A stretch of 64,000 bases of DNA, from the NCBI RefSeq assembly GCF_028453695.1, contig NC_135774.1, positions 7,750,001-7,814,000 on the forward strand, read 5' to 3'. The translations under genes and the position numbers were made by a program. The stretch comes from Augochlora pura (taxonomy: Eukaryota; Arthropoda; Insecta; Hymenoptera; Halictidae). Shown one piece after another: positions 47,999 through 60,529 of this stretch. The notes below the pieces were generated by a model that was given only the letters and a program-made list of their open reading frames with translations, made no database searches and was not told where the DNA came from. Numbering within the stretch: position 1 is the first letter of the stretch; the number at the start of each line of letters is the position of its first letter.

Positions 47999-49800
47999 TT
48001 GATAATAATCAATGGTAGAATTTATTCCATCGGCTCCTTGGATATCGGCAATTATTTCACCGGCGAAACGAAATTGCTACGGCCGGCTCTTTTTTCCTCG
48101 GCTTCGCCGCGAAATCGATTTAAACGTTCCACTTTTTGTTCCCGCGAACAACGATCAAAAGTTGGAAACACGGGAGCGATAACGAAAACGAAAAGAGATC
48201 ACGATCGAATGCGATAAAAGTGGGCACAAAGGTGTGCGGGGTGGCGGCCAGGGGGGAGAAAATGGGGGAGGAAGAGAGAAAAGGGAGATTGATTGTGCCG
48301 GCACTTGCTCTGGCGGAACACATCGATGAAGTTACATTACCGACTAGACCGAGTTACGCAAAGTGGACGCTACAAACTGGACGGCCGCTAAACTTAATTT
48401 GCACTTCGAACCAACTTCCGGTTAAACCGCGTCCCGACGGCGGCGGTGCCGAGAGCCCGCTCTTCAGAACTTTGACGGCGGTGTGCCTGACTATTCACCG
48501 ATCGCTTTCCAAGTCGAATCTCGTTTTCTGTCGCCCGACGTTAGCCACCGTTCCGCGTGAATTCTTTATTGTTTCAAACAGTGACATCAACGTCGACCCA
48601 TCGTCTTATTCCCGTTAAACGTACGGAAGCAATGCTCTGACGCTGATATTATCTAAACAAGGCGAAATTCATTTTTCACTTGTTCTTTCACGGTCACTGA
48701 CATTATGTACATATTTCTTTGAGACATTTTTCACATTTTTTGATAAACTTCGGTAATCGTTACACTGCGGAAGTTTATGCAAATGCGTATTCTAGAAAAT
48801 TTGACTAGACAAAATTTTAACCGAACAAAGTTTGGGTAATCCAAATCTTGTCGATGTTACAAAACAATATGTACGAATCCTCGTCTTTATTAATAAGGAA
48901 GAAGTAAATAGAAAATTTATAGTCACAGAATGGTTTGATTAAAATACGAAAGTTTATTGAAATTCAAGATTGTATTTCTTGAGAATTGTTTAAAATCTTT
49001 CAATATTATATTCAAGGTGCCAGAATTTACAAAATCATTGGAATAGAAAAAAAGATTTAAACAATGTAATTTGAAATTTCGTGTGCGAATATTTATCGTA
49101 CAAATAATTATCGAAATACGTATTTAAAATTTAATTTTTTTAAGAGCACTCCATCTTTTGCCAAATATAAAATTATACAAGAATTCGTTTACTATAATTT
49201 TGGTCATTCACGTGTATATTTGTTAACTTCTAATACCAATATCAATCTCCAATTCCGAAAGTTTTCTCAATAATAGATCAATTATCATAGAAGTATAAAA
49301 ACCCGTGTTATAAAATGCAGATTTTACTATCATTTGAAATTAAAGAAGAAAAATGAATGTTACGTTTTTCTAACCGTCGTCTGGGTTTTGATTGTTTATT
49401 CATAGTATAAAAATTGCCCTGTTCATATGGTTTTAGGAAATTGTGCAAACAACGAGACTTCCAATTTTTGTATCCATTTTAAGTACAGTTCAACGAGTCA
49501 CGATGTGTATGTTCACTTTATTGCATATTATGAACCTCAATAAGATACATGTGGTAGGTAGATAATCGAATGGGGAACGCGTAGGGGAGAAAAGAGAGAG
49601 CGCTATCCTCAGGGACGTGTAAATGGCCCCTTCCATCTAGGCTCAAACTACAGTTTAAATAAAATATTGATTTTTCTGACGTACATTGAAATCATATTTT
49701 TAACGGGCACTTCTCATTCCCTTTATAGTTGATAGGCTCCGGATCTCGATGCATTTATGGCATATATGCAAGTTTATGACACGGAAGGACACGTGCATAC
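47999..49800. other. Intronic GC-rich island (47999-48660) and downstream AT-rich sequence
   Basis: The island has a 160-residue + frame (48136-48615) that contains no domain and is Arg/Lys-rich from purine composition; it is not called. 49560-49800 is a second, weaker patch (GGACGTGTAAATGGCCCCTT; GATGCATTTATGGCATATAT) that could be conserved. Confidence 0.45.
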
Positions 49801-50920
49801 TGATTGAAATTGATTGTATCATTATTCTATGTTTAAAGTAAAAACTTTCTAATTAATGTAAGACACTTCATCTTCATTAGATATTTAGAAAGTAATTAAT
49901 GAAAATGAAAATTGCAGTAGTGATATATAGTTTAATAATTAGGTAATTTAGTAATAAGGTACTACCAATATTTTTGATTAATGGGGATTCTCGTGTAACA
50001 ATGTGAAAATTAAATGAGTTTCTGTTAATTTTTTATACAGAACTGAGAACTATATTGTTCTAGAACGTAAAGAGAATTCTTTAGACTATACAGAAGAATT
50101 TTTTAACCCAATTGATGTTATTTCTTACCAAGTTGTGATTCAATCTTGTTTTCGTCTTCGATGACATAGTCATGGATGGCGAACAGTATAGTATCTATAA
50201 TAGACACCAGAAAGCAACAAATCAAGACTTTTGTTAAACTCAAAATATTCAAGCTGGATTTAACTTATTCTAAATAAAAAATTTAGCAAATTAAATGAAA
50301 TCTACTGTTTGTAAGTAAATTTTGCTTTTTTGATACACGATTTCAGCTTGAAAGCATTGTTTAAAAGTATCACAAATAAAAAATAAGATCTAATTTTATA
50401 TAAATAGAGTTGCGACGGGAAAAGTAAGCTTTGTTTCGAATCAATTAATTTTTTAGTTATCTCGTACGTCAACTTGAAAAACACGGTATTGAGAAAAGCT
50501 GGTTTAAAGTTTTCAGTGCTTGCCGTTTAAAATTCGATGTAAAAATTTAGTTCGCTGTTCTAGGGCCATAGATTAAAAATGCTAACTGAAACATTTACAT
50601 GGCATATTTTTGACACGTCGCACCGTTGATTTATGCAACACGAAGCGATTTTTTGAATCGCTGCACGAGAATCCCCCCTAAAGTTCAATTTATCTATCAA
50701 CAATCAATATTTTCAAGTCTTTGTACTTAAATATTTTCAGTGACAGTGTCGATAAATCATTTTCAAATTGCCTAAATGACGGTAACATAAATGACGGTTC
50801 TAGGATTTAAAGTAGGAACATAGCCTAAAATTTCATAATGCAAAGTAGTATGTTTGGCCTTAAAAAACATTTAAGCATTTTCTAGGTTATTTTAAGACCA
50901 TCCTTATTTATGATAAAGCT
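49801..50920. other. AT-rich intronic sequence
   Basis: No feature recognised. Confidence 0.6.
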
Positions 50921-51005
50921 TTATATTTTATTTTAGAATCATATAAACCTTTATGTTTTATTTTAGAATCATATAATCCTGTATATTTTATTATAGAATC
51001 CATAT
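50921..51005. repeat. 30-bp tandem repeat, about 2.8 units
   Basis: Units TTATATTTTATTTTAGAATC plus ATATAAACCT, TTATGTTTTATTTTAGAATC plus ATATAATCCT, and GTATATTTTATTATAGAATC plus CATAT. Within the Drgx intron. Confidence 0.85.
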
Positions 51006-51194
51006 GGAAGGATGCACAATTTTTGTTTGAAACATTAACTAATATACAATAGTGTAAGAGAAGTGCAGTTCTACAATTTAATAAACCAGTACGAATTATG
51101 TAACCTCTCCTACTCGAAAATAATGATTTTCGAGGTTATGTCGAAAATTCGTATTCAGTGCCTCCAAATACATAGGAATCCAATGGTCTTCGAA

Positions 51195-51329
51195 AAAGAC
51201 CTTTCTTCATGAAGTGACTGCGGTATCGTCGGAAAAATGCTCGAGTATCGTATTATTTAGCGTGCGCGAGCGTAGAAATACCCCTCCGAAGAGAACAAAT
51301 ATGGTCGGCACCGGTAGCGAAAGGGTTAA
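51195..51329. mobile_element. Possible right end of a TTAA miniature element
   Basis: GGTAGCGAAAGGGTTAA at 51313-51329, read on the other strand, gives TTAACCCTTTCGCTACC, resembling the right end of 45952-46197. No matching left end was found upstream, and the left boundary is arbitrary. Confidence 0.35.
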
Positions 51330-51380
51330 TTAATGATATTATGAGAATCATCCGTTTACGTGTCTGCAGAATGCGGGGCA

Positions 51381-51416
51381 CACATGTGGGCGCGCACATG
51401 TGCGTCAAAGTGACGC
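51381..51416. promoter_or_regulatory. Double CACATGTG E-box plus GCGTCA/TGACGC inverted repeat
   Basis: CACATGTG occurs at 51381-51388 and again at 51395-51402, 14 bp apart. It is followed at once by GCGTCA, AAG and TGACGC (51402-51416), an inverted pair of CRE-like half sites. Both motif types are known binding forms for bHLH and bZIP factors. Clustering in an intronic GC island suggests an enhancer; no functional evidence. Confidence 0.45.
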
Positions 51417-54181
51417 CCGCTAGATGATCTCGCGCAAAAGGAGCGGGGGAGGAGGGCCGTCCTCGGGGACGTCCATGTACCCTTCCAGCTTCCCCCGGTC
51501 GCAGCGTCGTCCTCCTTTCACCCCCCGTTGGGATAAACAGATTAGGTAACTACGTGATAAGTCGGTAAGTGGGTTCACTCGGCCCACGGTCCAGCTCCGA
51601 ACCCACCGACGTTCGCTCTAACATCTAACTACCTTGTTAGTGTCATTAGTAACGGTTGGGGTGTCATTAGATTTCGTTCTGTGCCTAGTTTTTCCACGCA
51701 GCCTTCTACGAGATCTGTCCTCGGGAGTTGCGTTAACGTCGAGGTAAACCTGGAACGCCGTTTCTCGCGCGAGACTGTCGCGAGCGAATTGTCTGCGACG
51801 CAGAAATTAATAGGGCGTTTGCTCAATCATAAAGAGATAACAAAAGGAACGGTTGTAATTACATTGCGGGTTTTTATGCAAAATAGAAATGTTCAAAGCT
51901 GATTGTCAGAAACACAAATCAAATCAACGTAGGTCGTTTCTTTTGATAATCTTGATAAGTTGAAAGTAGTGTTAGAAAGTTATTCGATTCTTCTTAGGTT
52001 ATCACGGTTTTATATTTTGTCTTCGTTCTTAACTAGCTCTTATTAATCGCTCTTAACTGGAGAGCAGATCTTTATTAAATTGATGGGATTTGAACTAATA
52101 TTAGTTTTATTGCTACAGATTTCCAAAACTGTAATTCTTATTTTACATATTCTGCATAGATTTTACATATTAAACATTTTTTATATATTTTACATTAGTG
52201 ATATATTGTTTACATATTAGTTACATATTGTAATGCAAATTATGATAAATAATAATCATTACTTTGCATATATTTTGCATGTATTTTGTATATTATATAT
52301 AAGGGTTACAGATGACGGAAATTGTGTCAGGATTACATATCATGCAGGCTGTTTTATGAAAACATATTCACATACTATAGTATTTTAAGGTTATACTAAT
52401 ATGTCTACTGTTTTATATTTCACTACTTATTTTATTTCATTTATTTATTTTTGTTATAAGTGCATGAAATCTACCGAAAACTATATGATAGTATTTCTAA
52501 CGTTTTTAATATAAATAGTATTAGAACAAAATAATTGTAATTGTCATTTGCAACCAAAAATTGAAATCTTTGAGTTATCTCGTGAACATGTTTATAATTT
52601 TTTCAAACAACTCCATCAATCTTAATATCTACGAACTTTTGTGCAAAAGAAAAATCTTCTGCAACATTTGTGAAGTATTTAAACTTTCTTTCTTGATTTA
52701 ATGATTTTATCAAGTTAAAAATAATGGAGAAATGTTAAATAAATGTAAACGTAAACTCTCTATTTTATTTTCAGGTTAGAATTCGATTAGTCCCTTATTG
52801 CCGAGTCGATCTTTAAGGTCTTTATGCAAAATGAAAATATTGCGCACGTATTACAAGTACCAAAAGCCACTTAGCAATCTCTTTGTTCTTCTAATCTAAC
52901 CCCTTGTGCTATTTATAATATCATGTAAATCTCGTTACGAAAATTTCGAACATAATCTACCCAATCTGAGTGTTACGCATTTCTTCAAATTCTACTCTTC
53001 AGTAATCAACACTTGAACAGAAAAGTAAAGGTTGTCGTCTACCAAGTATAAATTTTCATGTTTGTATTATTATTTGTATTATAAATTGTAGAATAACATT
53101 CACCACTCATTTCGTTTCCAATATTTGATTTTTGTCATAGAGGTTTTGAAATCAGTGTTTAACCCTTTGGTTTCTTTTATAACTCCGTTCATCTGTGCAT
53201 ATTTGTTGATTGATTAATTTCTAGATAAGAAAGAAAATAATATTTATTCCATGCCATCCTCCATTTTAATGTTCAAATATTGAGAACATGACGATAGTAT
53301 ATTATTTCGATTACAGAAAATGTATAATATCCGAATATAATAGGTTATGCTCGAACAACATTTTTACATGTTGTTATGATACAAGGAGTCGAATTATATG
53401 TTTCCTGATAGTCCAAACCTGGACCAAATGGTTTATCAAAGTATAGCTCGATACAACCGAAATAATAAAGAAAATCTAGTTACCCTTTCATATACTACAT
53501 TTGACGCTTAGTAACTTAAATACTTAAATGCAATATAAAATTTACTTATTGCTTTAGTTGCTTATACTATTAGCTTTGATAATTCGATTTTATTTAGTTA
53601 TATACCAAATATAGGATTGTTACATTTATATACGTTCGCTATCATTATTATTATTATTATTAGTTTCTTCGGGATAAGAGTTGCAATAAAAAAAAAATTA
53701 TTATTAGTTTCTAAATTCTAACTGAATTAAAAGTTATAAATTATAAATTATTCCGACAAGTTTCCAAAAATGACTAAAGGTAAAATAGAGAAAGGATACC
53801 CAGTAGCACGGTCGCGCACGGATAAGTTAAATCGAGTTAGCAAAAAGAAATTGTTAGAAAATACGAAAGAAGCATCGGACACCTTTCGGAAATTGGAGTT
53901 CTCCTCGGTGTCTCGGACGGAGCCCTTAACTCACCCCACAGCTTTTACGAAGCATGCGTCCCAAGCGGAAGCAAATCAAGAGCGATCCTGCCGGGGCAGG
54001 CAGCAGTACAAAGTGTTTTAAAGGCGCACGTACCACGTCAACGAGGCACGTGTGAGGGCACCGTTGTCTCCTTTCTTACCGGCCAGAAATTAATCCCCCT
54101 ATTGTTTTCCTGCGAGGAGACAAAGCTCGCTGTCGACGTCTCTCGTCGCGGAAAGGACGAAGTGTAGAGGCCAACACGAAC

Positions 54182-54232
54182 AAGAAAGAGAGAGAAAGGG
54201 AGAGAAAGAGAAAGAGAGAGAGTAAGAGAGCG
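54182..54232 (+). repeat. (GA)-rich purine tract
   Basis: AGAAAGAGAGAGAAAGGGAG and similar sequence continue for about 50 bp within a GC-rich intronic island. Confidence 0.9.
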
Positions 54233-54711
54233 CAAAAGTCAGCGGGGGAAACACGGGACCTTTTCTTCTGTGCGCCCCGAACACGCTAATAAATTGGATC
54301 AGGCCGACTCAGGACGAGTTGTACAAGTTGTCTGGTGCCGGGCTTTACTTCGGCCCGAGTCTAATCCAAGATCTTGAGTGGATTTCAGTTTCGGCCACCG
54401 GCAAATGTACTTAGCCGACCAACCGGTCTCGATTCTTCGCCCTCCGCCCATTCTGCTCGCGATTTTCTAATCTTGTTTGCTATCGTTCCCGCCAATGCCG
54501 CAGCGCCGCGCAGCATCGCTCTCTGCTGATCGAAGAACAATTCTGATAGGTTAAGTATGAATTAGAGCCCTTGCGTCGTGATTTTTACTGTGCGCGGACG
54601 GACCACAGATTTTATGCACCCACTTCGAGGATACGACTTTTCAATCTCATTTTCGAGTAAATCTACTATTTTATTTTACACGGTAATCATTTAAAAACTA
54701 TAATTATAAAT

Positions 54712-54760
54712 ACACCTCTTCCAAAAGTATTAGGACACTTGTTTATTTAGCATGAATTGT
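54712..54760. repeat. Tc1-like terminal repeat fragment
   Basis: ACACCTCTTCCAAAAGTATT followed by AGGACACTT matches the pattern of Tc1-family inverted repeats and partly matches 25487-25535. It is isolated, and no transposase frame was seen nearby. Confidence 0.45.
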
Positions 54761-56743
54761 AGTAGTTGAAATAAACGATTTAGTATCCATTAAGTTTAGT
54801 CAGACTTCGAGACTGCGACGTGGTATCATGTTGAAGACGTTTGTTACTTATATAATTGGCTGACCCATTTATTGTATTTTGTTAATTGAAGTCGACTCTA
54901 GGGTGTCGACTCTAGGTAAAACTAGTCTAAGAAGAAATTAAGAAACACCGGTTGATATATCGACGAAGAGAAAATTTAATTTCCCAAAAAGGAAATTAAT
55001 ATTAATTTTATTATAACGTAAAATATATTTAAGTACTTTTCACAGTTTAATACAATTAACTTTGAAATAAAAGAAAAGAGATGTAACAATTTTGTATCAG
55101 ATTTTCATATTTAGCTTTATTCATTAGTTTGTGTGTCAAAGCAATTTATTTAGTATATTTTCTGTAAATCGGATAATTATTAGACGATTAAGTAGGCTGA
55201 ATAAAAATGAAAAATTTGTTTAATTATGTATTTTCTTAGTGACGAAATACTGATAAAAATCAGTAACAATTACAATTTCTTAGTAGAGAAGTTGCAATGG
55301 ATTTTTTCATCTCATTTCCGATTAAATAAAATTCTCGATAGAAAATACGATTCTATTTGATTTCCATTTGATTTAAAAAACATAAATATCCATGCTACTT
55401 ATTGTCCGTTTGTTTAATTATCTAAATATATCCTTCGAATTGTTTGATTGATCTTATCGGATGAATGTGACAACAGGAATAATATTAAAATGATTTCATG
55501 TTCTTAATTTGATCAGAAATTATAAAATGTTGTCTTAATAAAATTATTAATACTCGAACATTTATTCGCGGAATTAAACGAATCGGTTTGCGTAACGGAA
55601 AAATGTTTTAATTGAAGGAATTTTGTAATTGCGTTTCTGAAACAAATTTCGTTTCATTGCACAAGTCCTTCGATATTTCCGCATCGAAAATATTAAAATA
55701 AAGCGAAAAGTATTACTTTAATTAATACGAAGCGATGAACACGTTTGATTGGTTCCCGTGAAATAAGAATACGCAGAGTTTCCTGTTATATGTACTTAGG
55801 AAGAGAGATGATCCGCAATTTTACTTGTTTATTATACTCGGTGGTTTGCAGTTATTTAAACGGCATATGAATGCTATTAATTTTTCAAGTTTCATTTCTG
55901 TAAATAATTTTAGCTAATTTTGATTTATTAATATAGTTTTATAGATCTACTTGTATAATTTTTTATTGATCGTGCAAGTGGGAGCTACACATATTTTTGC
56001 GTTATTTTTTGGTAAAATAATTAATATTGTAATTTGTATTATAGAATTGGACTTAATTTCGCTTTATGTAGTAGGCGTAGCCTTCGCGCTCCTCATGTCG
56101 CGTGCCGGTTAATTCCGAGCCCTGCTATAAAATATCACATGATCTCATAAAGATACATTACAGTGATATAAATCGTCCTTTGTTGTGTTAGAATTATACT
56201 AATTACGTCAAGTATTATATAGTTTCCATCACCATTACTATATTAAATTATTAAACTGTAAACTTTTCTGCCAAACAGAAATTGTCCACATTAATTGTGA
56301 GATAGAAGAGCTATGCATACAGTCATTTATTTCTTTAGTTGATACATTTAATAAGATAAACATAACGCAACAACATTTTCAAATTCTTTAAATATCACCA
56401 CCGTGTTTACAAAATTCGAATCTAGTAGATCGATTAAATACATTGCAAAAGTACAATGAGTAAATGTTACACAAAAATTCTGTAAAAACGAAATATAGTA
56501 AGAATAAATATCGAAACTAGTCCACGAAACAAGATTACCTAAAAATTGCTAATTGTCTTCCATGGAAACAAATTAAACGTAGAGTATCGAAAGATATTTC
56601 CGATTAATCCGAGTAAACAGAAGTTTATGCCCTTCATTACAGATTCGACGGAGCTAAGAGGAAAATATAAAAACGCAGCTAAACGTTAAAATATTTCATC
56701 GGGAAATTTCGTTTCGGTATTATCGAGATTCGATAAATCGTTT

Positions 56744-56771
56744 CGCGCGCGCGTGTGTGTGTGTGTGTGTG
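56744..56771 (+). repeat. (CG)n(GT)n microsatellite
   Basis: CGCGCGCGCG runs directly into GTGTGTGTGTGTGTGTG, an alternating purine-pyrimidine tract of 28 bp. Confidence 0.95.
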
Positions 56772-57263
56772 CAATAACGTCGAAAACATTCGACGGTAAA
56801 AATGCAAGTCGAAATTGAAAATTAGCGATCCGTAAACAAATCGACGGTAATTAGAGAAAATGTTCGGGTGGGTACATACGCATATTTTCGACGAAGAGAA
56901 GGCTGCCATTAAACGCGAGGACAGGACATCGATCGCGAGAAATTTAATTGCAACGTCATACATACATATGTGCCGCGGCCGAAAATCCTCGCGAACGGTC
57001 GTATTAATTTTGCAGAGGCGGGAGACTATTGGCCAGTGACACGATACGAGTTTGCTCAACGGTGTAATTGTTCCGCGCTGGTTACGAAAGTTCGTTTCCG
57101 CCGTGCGAGACTTGTTGCCAGAACTAATGCGAATTTTATCTTCCCCTACCTCCCCGCACCCTTCGGCACGATGAGTTTTCCGTCTTTATCGGTTTCGAGA
57201 ATAAATCGAAAACAACGCCGGCAACGGTTAGGAACGTCTGGAACTGAAATCAAGCAAATAAAC

Positions 57264-57382
57264 GGATTAAACGAAATGAAAAGCCGAATAAATGAAACAA
57301 TAGGATTAAACGAAATCAAAAGCTGAATACATGAAACAAATGGGATTAAACGAAATCAAAAGCGGATATAAATGAAATGAAA
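57264..57382. repeat. 39-40-bp tandem repeat, three units
   Basis: GGATTAAACGAAAT(G/C)AAAAGC starts units at 57264, 57303 and 57343; each continues with GAATA(A/C)ATGAAACAA or a variant. The first two units fall at the 3' end of an open frame (56970-57323), but the repeat itself gives low-complexity residues and no known domain. Confidence 0.9.
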
Positions 57383-59048
57383 GGGTAACAGTCCGGCGGA
57401 AAGCTTTTACAAAAGTCACAAATACTCGTCAATGTTTTAAATATTCAGGATTCGTTGTTCCCGTCAATCTCATAAATTGGAATGTTTTTCCTGGCAAAAA
57501 TAAAACTATGAATGCGAATGAGGCGCGTATCCATCGAAACGATTCTAGACAAAATTACAAATATTTCTCAGTTTAAGTTTCATTGGGGGATTTATAAAAA
57601 ATTCATCAAATATCGATTATGAAAAAAGTTTTTATTGTTTTTGTTAGTCTTACAAATTGCAATTTATATAATGGAAATGAAAAATGGAGAAAAAGAAAAT
57701 GGTGATCGAAAACGTACAATTTTCATACGTTAAAACATTCGCCTATATATTAATTAATTATGTTTGTGTTCTGTGAGTACTATTACTTTAACTTTTTGTC
57801 AATTATATGACATTCATATTTCTTGTATAGCAAGTTCTCAAAAATTAATTTATTGTTAGCTTTATAAGTATTGTTCTGTTTATTAAATGTAAAACTAGGA
57901 CGCAAACAAATTTTAACAAGAAGTAAAATATAATTTTGCACTGAACTACATACTGTAATAAAAATGAAAGGGAAATGTCTTGGGATTAAAACTTCAGTTT
58001 ATTTTATTCAAAGTATAGCTTATTGTGAAAATGTAAAATTGCATAAACCTTCATAATTTAAATATACCAATGCTCTTTATGTAGGAATTCAATTATGCAA
58101 CTTTTACGCAAATTTTTTATTTATAAATCAAATAAAAGTTCGACCTTTTTTATAGTTTTTTTTCTCATAAAACTTCTTTCTGTATACACTATTTCATAAC
58201 AATTGATTAAATTAAAAGTTTCTGGATTAAAATACCAGAAACAAAAGTTTGATGACATTTACAAAAGTATGCGAATAATATAGTCTTTTTAGTATTTGTA
58301 GCTAATAGTAACACGGAATCGTTTCTTAACTTAAAATTGTGGTTGAAATGGAACTAGTTATGTTCTTAAATCGTATGTATCAGTCGTGCAAATTAACAAT
58401 GTAATTAAAACTTTATTTACCATCATGTACAGCTTTGTAAATCTTACTTATAGGTTTTAGTAAGCTTAAATAAAAACTAAAATTGCTTGTACTAAACAAC
58501 TACGAAGCTTTGCATATATAGTGGGTTAAAAAGAATATTAATAGAAGTATTAGTATCAATGAGATACTTGTTTGGAATTTAAATTTGTTACAATATCTTT
58601 TTAAAAGTCAATACAAATAATATAATATGAAGTTTCTTAACGATGCTGCTAAAAAATCAGTTCGAATTGCAGCTAATAACTCAGCTATGAATGTGTCGAT
58701 TTTCCGGTGAAACGAGAATTGTCGGTTGGTGTAATTTTACTGAAAATTGCCCAAATGGTATCAAACTCTTGGCAATTCATAGTGTATTTGGATCGAGTAA
58801 CTCACCGATTACTGTTTACACGAATGAAGTTCCCGTCGAAATTTACACAGCAATCTAATAAACAGTATGCTTGCGCGTTCGTATCTATTGTACGAAACGC
58901 GGAGCAAGTATTGTGGTACAATTTCATAAAATTGTCATATTTTAGTAATTGCAACAACATTTTTCATGTGTTAAATAAGTGACTACGAAATATCGATCCT
59001 TGGGAATTCGTCCTCGTAAACTGAAAATAAAACTGAAACTTTGTAACT

Positions 59049-59205
59049 TGAAGCATAACTTTCAATAAGCGGATACTATACCTATTACTTTATTCCAAAA
59101 TTAAAATTGCATACATTGATTATTTTATATATAAATTATTTTGTTGAATATGTTTCGGACATGGAACATGAGTAAAATATTTTTCAATATACAATTCCTT
59201 AATAT
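59049..59205. repeat. Direct repeat R3, copy upstream of exon 2
   Basis: CGAAGCATAACTTTCAATAA, GCGGATACTATACCTATTAC, AAATTATTTTGTTGAATATG and CAATATACAATTCCTT align with 62657-62815 downstream of exon 2, in the same orientation. Confidence 0.65.
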
Positions 59206-60127
59206 TTTGTTGAATTTATAGGGTGTCGTTTGATATAGTTGCTGGATACACAGGATACTTTTGTTGTAAAAATAGAAATAATTTTTAATAATAAATGTAG
59301 TTTCAAACATTTGTCTTACCGCAAAGGCTAGTGATATTTAGTGTACATATGAGCATATGAAACCGTTTTGAAATTCGTCTCTGTAAAATGAAAAGAGCAT
59401 AAACATTCACGGTCTGTTAAATTCTCTAACATAACCGAACTGGTTCGAATGACAATTCTAAAAGTTTAAATACGCACAGTAGTGGTGAAAAAAAAAAACT
59501 GTTTCCATACCTGAATTATAAATTGTTTCGCATTTCTGTGACATCGAACATCAAAAACAGTAGCGAGATTTGAGCTCAAAAGAAATTAATGCATTTTTAG
59601 TTTACTTTTTATCGATCGAAATTCATCCTGCAGGCTACTCAATTCTATTTTGCATAGCTTAAAAGTTAAAAACAGACACATTGTTGGACATTATTTGTCG
59701 CAAAACTGTGCAAGAGTTTCCTACGACCGTTACAGGATTACGTAAAGCACGTATCCGATGAATATTAACAATTTCTCCTTCGACAAAATAATAAAAAATT
59801 TAGGGGATGCGCAGAAAATCCCTAAAGCCATTTTTTGAAAAGAGCGTTCGACCATTTGGAATACAAAATTCCAGAATTTGTAGGCGGTGAATGAAATTAC
59901 CGGGGACGAGCCAGATTTTTAAAAGGTTGCTTTCTGTCAAAATGGCTGCAATTAAAAGCTCAAACATCGATGTTAAATAACAAAAAAAAGCGCCCGTTTG
60001 CAACGTGCAGAATAAAAACTGCGTGAAAAGAGAACGGAAAGCCTTCTAGATTCGAATCTACGAAACAGAATATCCCCTCGAAAAATTAGGAGTAAATCGG
60101 TTCGTAGAAATTCGTCGATGAAAATAT

Positions 60128-60487
60128 TAGGGAATCCCATAAGTTCTTTCTGCGCCACGCTATGTACGATCTTGAAAGTATGCTCGATGAAAATCTGCGA
60201 TATAGTGTGCGCACGATAGTGGATGCCACTAACATTCCCGGTACCCAATTGTTTATCTCGTTAAAAAATTCCCTTCGTGATAAATGTCAGAAATCCGAAA
60301 GCGAAATAAAAACGCAGCTCGATGAATATTTCGCAAGTAAGTCTCATCTGTTTCGGAAAGAGAATGACGTTTCCTGAGAGATGGAAGAAGGTAATAGAAC
60401 AGAACTTTATCACTAAATCATCCTCAAACAATAAATATTGTCCATTGATTTTGCATAAAAAAAGGAAGGAACTTGTGGGACACCTTA
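60128..60487 (+). mobile_element. Internally deleted mariner element with both terminal inverted repeats
   Basis: The left end (TA followed by GGGAATCCCATAAGTTCTTT) and the reverse complement of the right end (AGGTGTCCCACAAGTTCCTT) match at about 15 of 22 positions, and both are bounded by TA, the mariner target. Inside, a frame from about 60150 reads like the helix-turn-helix region of a mariner transposase (LESMLDENLRYSVRTIVDAT, then NIPG) and passes directly into a C-terminal-like segment (LFISLKNSLRDK, then EIKTQLDEYFASK). One base out of frame it continues as PERWKKVIEQN, the usual C-terminal motif. The DDD catalytic core of roughly 200 residues is missing, so this is a non-autonomous deletion derivative about 360 bp long. 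Family identity is from remembered mariner motifs. Confidence 0.85.
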
Positions 60488-60529
60488 ATTGAAAGTTACA
60501 TAAATATGTGCGATCTATGGGTATATCTT

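Larger units (their letters stand above)
51170..54660. other. Intronic GC-rich islands at 51170-51900 and 53780-54660 with AT-rich DNA between
   Basis: The first holds the E-box and CRE-like cluster. The second holds an 83-residue frame (53770-54018) starting MTKGKIEKGYPVARSRTDKL; it is Lys/Arg/Ser-rich with a true ATG but no domain and no splice context, so I do not call it. 51905-53769 is AT-rich with nothing recognised. Confidence 0.45.
54761..59048. other. AT-rich intronic sequence with a GC-rich island at 56690-57250
   Basis: The island contains the CG/GT microsatellite and TAAACGCGAGGACAGGACAT-type sequence. A 118-residue frame (56970-57323) ends in the tandem repeat and has no domain. 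The rest is AT-rich with no feature recognised. Confidence 0.5.

Noticed and set aside
48136..48618. 160-residue + frame in the Drgx intron
   Set aside because: No recognised domain, purine-driven Lys/Arg/Glu content, and no splice context to join it to Drgx in phase.
60162..60377. 71-residue frame as a host gene
   Set aside because: It lies inside the deleted mariner element and reads as fused transposase ends.
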